Assembly: GCF_022095695.1 (NCBI RefSeq)
Contig: NZ_JAIFZM010000010.1
Location: forward strand, 102,849-166,848
Direction of reading: 5' to 3'
Source: Oceanobacillus jordanicus
GTDB lineage: Bacteria > Bacillota > Bacilli > Bacillales > Amphibacillaceae
Length of the DNA: 64,000 nucleotides
The notes beneath the pieces were generated by a model. It saw only the letters and a list, made by a program, of their open reading frames with translations. It had not been told where the DNA came from and did not search any database. Shown here in pieces: positions 61,771 to 64,000 of this stretch (within the stretch, counting starts at the first letter, position 1; each line of letters opens with the position of its first letter). Made by a program: the position numbers and the translations under genes.

Positions 61771-62355
61771 TCATCCTTCTTTATTGTTAAGACTATAATA
61801 GTCTAAGAAGGCATTCTCTTCCTCTGCTGTGGCCAAACGATAATCGTCTATTTCTTTAAATTCCCTTCCGTTAGTGAAAAAGGTGTATTCTTGAAAAAGC
61901 TTCTTATGTACTACCACTACTCTACTGTAGTCTCCTACTTTCCATTCCTCTAGGAAACTTAGATAATAATTTTCTTTATCTCTATCTAGTACTAATTTCT
62001 TAACGTATTCTTCCACGTACTCTATATTTTCAACAGTTAAAGTTCTGTAATACGGAGCTAAGTCGAATCCCAAACTGCTAAGGTAAGCCGGCGTAAAGTC
62101 TTTGTCGTTTCCTCCTAATAGACTCTTTAGCTGTTGGGAATCTACTTTTTGAGAAGTCATCTGAATTATTTCTTTATTAACATCGTCTAAATTTGATAGA
62201 TACTCAAACCTTTCCCTCCCGGCTTTTTCCGGTCCCGAAAGCACTTGATTTGATCCCTCAATATAATTAAATTTCACAAAAGTATATGAACCTATACAAA
62301 ATATTAATATACCTATCATTGATAAGATGATTTTCTTTATGAGGGCTTTGTTCAT
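61771..62355 (-). CDS. Membrane-anchored protein (DUF6241-like)
   Basis: The 194-residue protein starts at ATG 62355 behind GAGAGGAAAA. It has one N-terminal membrane helix (IILSMIGILIFCIGSYTFVK) and an extracytoplasmic domain with NLDDVNKEIIQMTSQKVDSQ and LATAEEENAFLDYYSL. The MTSQKV pattern is like the MTHQKV motif of DUF6241 proteins of Bacillus; this family link is tentative. It is convergent with a decayed copy of itself. Function unknown. Confidence 0.72.
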   Translation of the reverse strand: MNKALIKKIILSMIGILIFCIGSYTFVKFNYIEGSNQVLSGPEKAGRERFEYLSNLDDVNKEIIQMTSQKVDSQQLKSLLGGNDKDFTPAYLSSLGFDLAPYYRTLTVENIEYVEEYVKKLVLDRDKENYYLSFLEEWKVGDYSRVVVVHKKLFQEYTFFTNGREFKEIDDYRLATAEEENAFLDYYSLNNKEG

Positions 62356-62458
62356 TGTATTTTCCTCTCAAATCCATTTACTTCCATTATATCATGCTGA
62401 AAAAATCATTTAAAACAATCATTTATATATTTTTTCGTATTTACCCTATAAAAAGACA

Positions 62459-62493
62459 ATAAAAAAGACTTTCAACATAAATGTTGAAAGTCT
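62459..62493 (-). terminator. Terminator of the tRNA/rRNA operon
   Basis: GACTTTCAACAT / ATGTTGAAAGTC perfect 12-bp stem, followed by six T on the minus strand, 8 bp after tRNA-Leu. Confidence 0.85.
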
Positions 62494-62500
62494 AATATAG

Positions 62501-62584
62501 TACCGGTGGTCGGGGTCGAACCGACACTCCCGTGAAGGAACGGGATTTTGAGTCCCGCGCGTCTGCCAATTCCGCCACACCGGC
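62501..62584 (-). tRNA. tRNA-Leu (anticodon CAA)
   Basis: Complement folds as a type II tRNA with anticodon loop CTCAAAA and a variable arm (GTTCCTTCACGGGA). No CCA is encoded. Last tRNA of the cluster, as in B. subtilis trnD. Confidence 0.93.
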
Positions 62585-62595
62585 ATGTGTATAAA

Positions 62596-62669
<74 letters not shown>

Positions 62670-62679
62670 ATAAAAGTAA

Positions 62680-62754
62680 TGGAGCGGAAGACGGGATTCG
62701 AACCCGCGACCCCCACCTTGGCAAGGTGATGTTCTACCACTGAACTACTTCCGC
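62680..62754 (-). tRNA. tRNA-Gly (anticodon GCC)
   Basis: Cloverleaf with anticodon loop TTGCCAA; CCA encoded. Confidence 0.95.
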
Positions 62755-62758
62755 ATAT

Positions 62759-62833
62759 TGGCTGGGCTACCAGGATTCGAACCTGGGATACACGGGATCA
62801 AAACCCGATGCCTTACCGCTTGGCTATAGCCCA
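62759..62833 (-). tRNA. tRNA-Gln (anticodon TTG)
   Basis: Cloverleaf with anticodon loop TTTTGAT; CCA encoded. Confidence 0.95.
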
Positions 62834-62844
62834 TTAAATTAAAA

Positions 62845-62921
62845 TGGGGCGATCGATGGGGATCGAACCCACGAGTGCCGGAGCCACAATCCGGTGCGTT
62901 AACCACTTCGCCACGACCGCC
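62845..62921 (-). tRNA. tRNA-His (anticodon GTG)
   Basis: Cloverleaf with anticodon loop TTGTGGC and the extra 5' G of tRNA-His paired to C73; CCA encoded. Confidence 0.95.
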
Positions 62922-62932
62922 ATACATAGAAA

Positions 62933-63006
62933 TGGCAGGGGTAGTAGGAATCGAACCCACATCAAAGGTTTTGGAGACCTTCGTTTTACCATTAAACTAT
63001 ACCCCT
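62933..63006 (-). tRNA. tRNA-Trp (anticodon CCA)
   Basis: Cloverleaf with anticodon loop CTCCAAA; 3' CCA encoded. Confidence 0.95.
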
Positions 63007-63026
63007 ACTAAACTTATTGAATTAAA

Positions 63027-63111
63027 TGGTGGAGGGGGGCAGATTCGAACTGCCGAACCCTGAGGGAGCGGATTTACAGTCCGCCGCGTTTAGCCACTTC
63101 GCTACCCCTCC
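63027..63111 (-). tRNA. tRNA-Tyr (anticodon GTA)
   Basis: Type II tRNA with long variable arm and anticodon loop CTGTAAA; CCA encoded. Confidence 0.95.
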
Positions 63112-63136
63112 ATATATAAATGTTTAAATAAAAAAA

Positions 63137-63212
63137 TGGTGGCTCGGGACGGAATCGAACCGCCGACACAGGGATTTTCAGTCCCTTGCTCTACCGACTG
63201 AGCTACCGAGCC
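63137..63212 (-). tRNA. tRNA-Phe (anticodon GAA)
   Basis: Cloverleaf with anticodon loop CTGAAAA; CCA encoded. In B. subtilis trnD a tRNA-Thr follows here; it is absent. Confidence 0.95.
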
Positions 63213-63241
63213 ATTTAGTTTTTAAGACTTACTAGATAAAG

Positions 63242-63318
63242 TGGCGGTCCGGACGGGACTCGAACCCGCGACCTCCTGCGTGACAGGCAGGCATTCTAAC
63301 CAACTGAACTACCGGACC
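63242..63318 (-). tRNA. tRNA-Asp (anticodon GTC)
   Basis: Cloverleaf with anticodon loop CTGTCAC; CCA encoded. Confidence 0.95.
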
Positions 63319-63339
63319 ACTATTTAATTAAGTAAAATT

Positions 63340-63416
<77 letters not shown>

Positions 63417-63435
63417 ATATGATTGAAATTGTTTA

Positions 63436-63511
63436 TGGTGGAGGATGCAGGGCTCGAACCTGCGACCCCCTGCTTGTAAGGCAGGTGCTCTCCCAGCTGA
63501 GCTAATCCTCC
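63436..63511 (-). tRNA. tRNA-Val (anticodon TAC)
   Basis: Cloverleaf with anticodon loop CTTACAA; CCA encoded. Confidence 0.95.
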
Positions 63512-63527
63512 AGCATAAGTTAAAAGT

Positions 63528-63602
63528 TGGTGACCCGTACGGGATTCGAACCCGTGTTACCGCCGTGAAAGGGCGGTGTCTTAACCGCTTGACCAACGGG
63601 CC
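63528..63602 (-). tRNA. tRNA-Glu (anticodon TTC)
   Basis: Cloverleaf with anticodon loop CTTTCAC; CCA encoded. Confidence 0.95.
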
Positions 63603-63621
63603 AGATAATTTATTATAATAG

Positions 63622-63713
63622 TGGCGGAGAGCGAGGGATTCGAACCCTCGAGGCCGCGGTAACGGCCTACACGATTTCCAATCGTGCTCCTTCGGCCACT
63701 CGGACAGCTCTCC
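63622..63713 (-). tRNA. tRNA-Ser (anticodon GGA)
   Basis: Type II tRNA with anticodon loop TTGGAAA and a long variable arm; CCA encoded. Confidence 0.95.
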
Positions 63714-63715
63714 AA

Positions 63716-63790
63716 TGGCTCCACAGGTAGGATTCGAACCTACGACCGATCGGTTAACAGCCGATAGCTCTACCACTGAGCTACTGTGGA
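63716..63790 (-). tRNA. tRNA-Asn (anticodon GTT)
   Basis: Cloverleaf with anticodon loop CTGTTAA; CCA encoded. First tRNA after 5S rRNA. Confidence 0.95.
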
Positions 63791-63799
63791 ATGGAATAT

Positions 63800-63915
63800 G
63801 CCTGGCGGCGTCCTACTCTTGCAGGGGCAAAGCCCCAACTACCATCGGCGCTGGAGAACTTAACTTCTGTGTTCGGCATGAGAACAGGTGTGACCTCTCC
63901 GCTATTGCTACCAGA
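63800..63915 (-). rRNA. rrf: 5S ribosomal RNA
   Basis: The complement starts TCTGGTAGCAATAGCGGAGA and has GGTCACACCTGTTCTCATGC, GCGCCGATGGTAGTTGGGG and the end AGAGTAGGACGCCGCCAGGC, closely matching Bacillus 5S rRNA over 116 bases. It is the last rRNA of an operon whose 16S and 23S genes lie beyond the right edge. Confidence 0.95.
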
Positions 63916-64000
63916 CCATAAAACATGTCTTTAAAATAGTGACAACCATTATTATAATTGTTTTTGAGAAAAAATCAAGTATAAAATCAAATTTATGTAG
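63916..64000. other. Spacer upstream of 5S rRNA
   Basis: AT-rich spacer towards the 23S rRNA expected outside the window. No 23S sequence is recognisable. Confidence 0.6.

Overview
Organism. The window is AT-rich DNA from an endospore-forming member of the Bacillaceae, most like moderately halophilic genera such as Oceanobacillus, Virgibacillus or Halobacillus. This rests on sporulation and germination genes, a proC-proB-proA operon of the osmostress proHJA kind, betaine/carnitine-type transport, and a 5S rRNA followed by a tRNA series in the order of Bacillus subtilis trnD.

Region 1 (1-32214). After the start of a polar amino acid ABC binding lipoprotein (1-427, minus) lies a 31.4 kb Tn3-family transposon. 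Its 38-bp terminal inverted repeats (769-806 and 32177-32214) match at 37 of 38 positions, with ATTA directly outside both ends. tnpA (one nonsense codon and one frameshift) and tnpR (one frameshift) are broken. The cargo is dominated by spore genes: a DUF2642 protein and manganese catalase; an operon DUF1657 - YhcN/YlaJ lipoprotein - spoVAC - spoVAD - spoVAE - DUF1657 - DUF421/DUF1657 fusion (the 2Duf type), which is the gene order of the spoVA2mob operon known from Tn1546-like elements of heat-resistant Bacillus; a GerA-type A-B-C germinant receptor operon; a CwlJ cortex hydrolase; CotF-like coat proteins; a cardiolipin synthase; further DUF421 and DUF1657 copies; and several proteins of about 55 residues. 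Several cargo genes have sigma-G-like promoters; the one before the cardiolipin synthase matches the consensus fully. A third, degenerate terminal repeat (24389-24426) and two diverged inverted arms show a second related element nested at the right end. Many cargo genes are decayed.

Region 2 (32215-46694). Just outside the transposon come a truncated gene remnant and the proC-proB-proA operon. Next are an amidohydrolase, an Rgg/MutR-like regulator split by one stop codon, and a carnitine module. The module runs (minus strand) dehydrocarnitine cleavage enzyme, L-carnitine dehydrogenase, betainyl-CoA-type thioesterase, a glycine betaine/carnitine ABC transporter, then a CocE/NonD hydrolase. A TetR-type repressor lies upstream, with three copies of the palindrome ACCATCCGGACGGT in the control regions. 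The predicted pathway imports carnitine and converts it to glycine betaine.

Region 3 (46695-60446). A minus-strand carbohydrate cluster: ROK regulator, two TIM-barrel sugar isomerase/epimerase proteins, four Gfo/Idh/MocA oxidoreductases, a binding protein and two permeases without an ATPase, an MFS transporter and a DUF624 protein. A perfect cre site lies upstream. The content suggests a 3-keto-sugar oxidation/elimination pathway; the substrate is unknown.

Region 4 (60447-64000). A Fur-box-preceded FAD-type reductase, a membrane-anchored protein beside a decayed relative, then the 3' end of an rRNA operon read leftward: 5S rRNA and 14 tRNAs (Asn, Ser, Glu, Val, fMet, Asp, Phe, Tyr, Trp, His, Gln, Gly, Cys, Leu).
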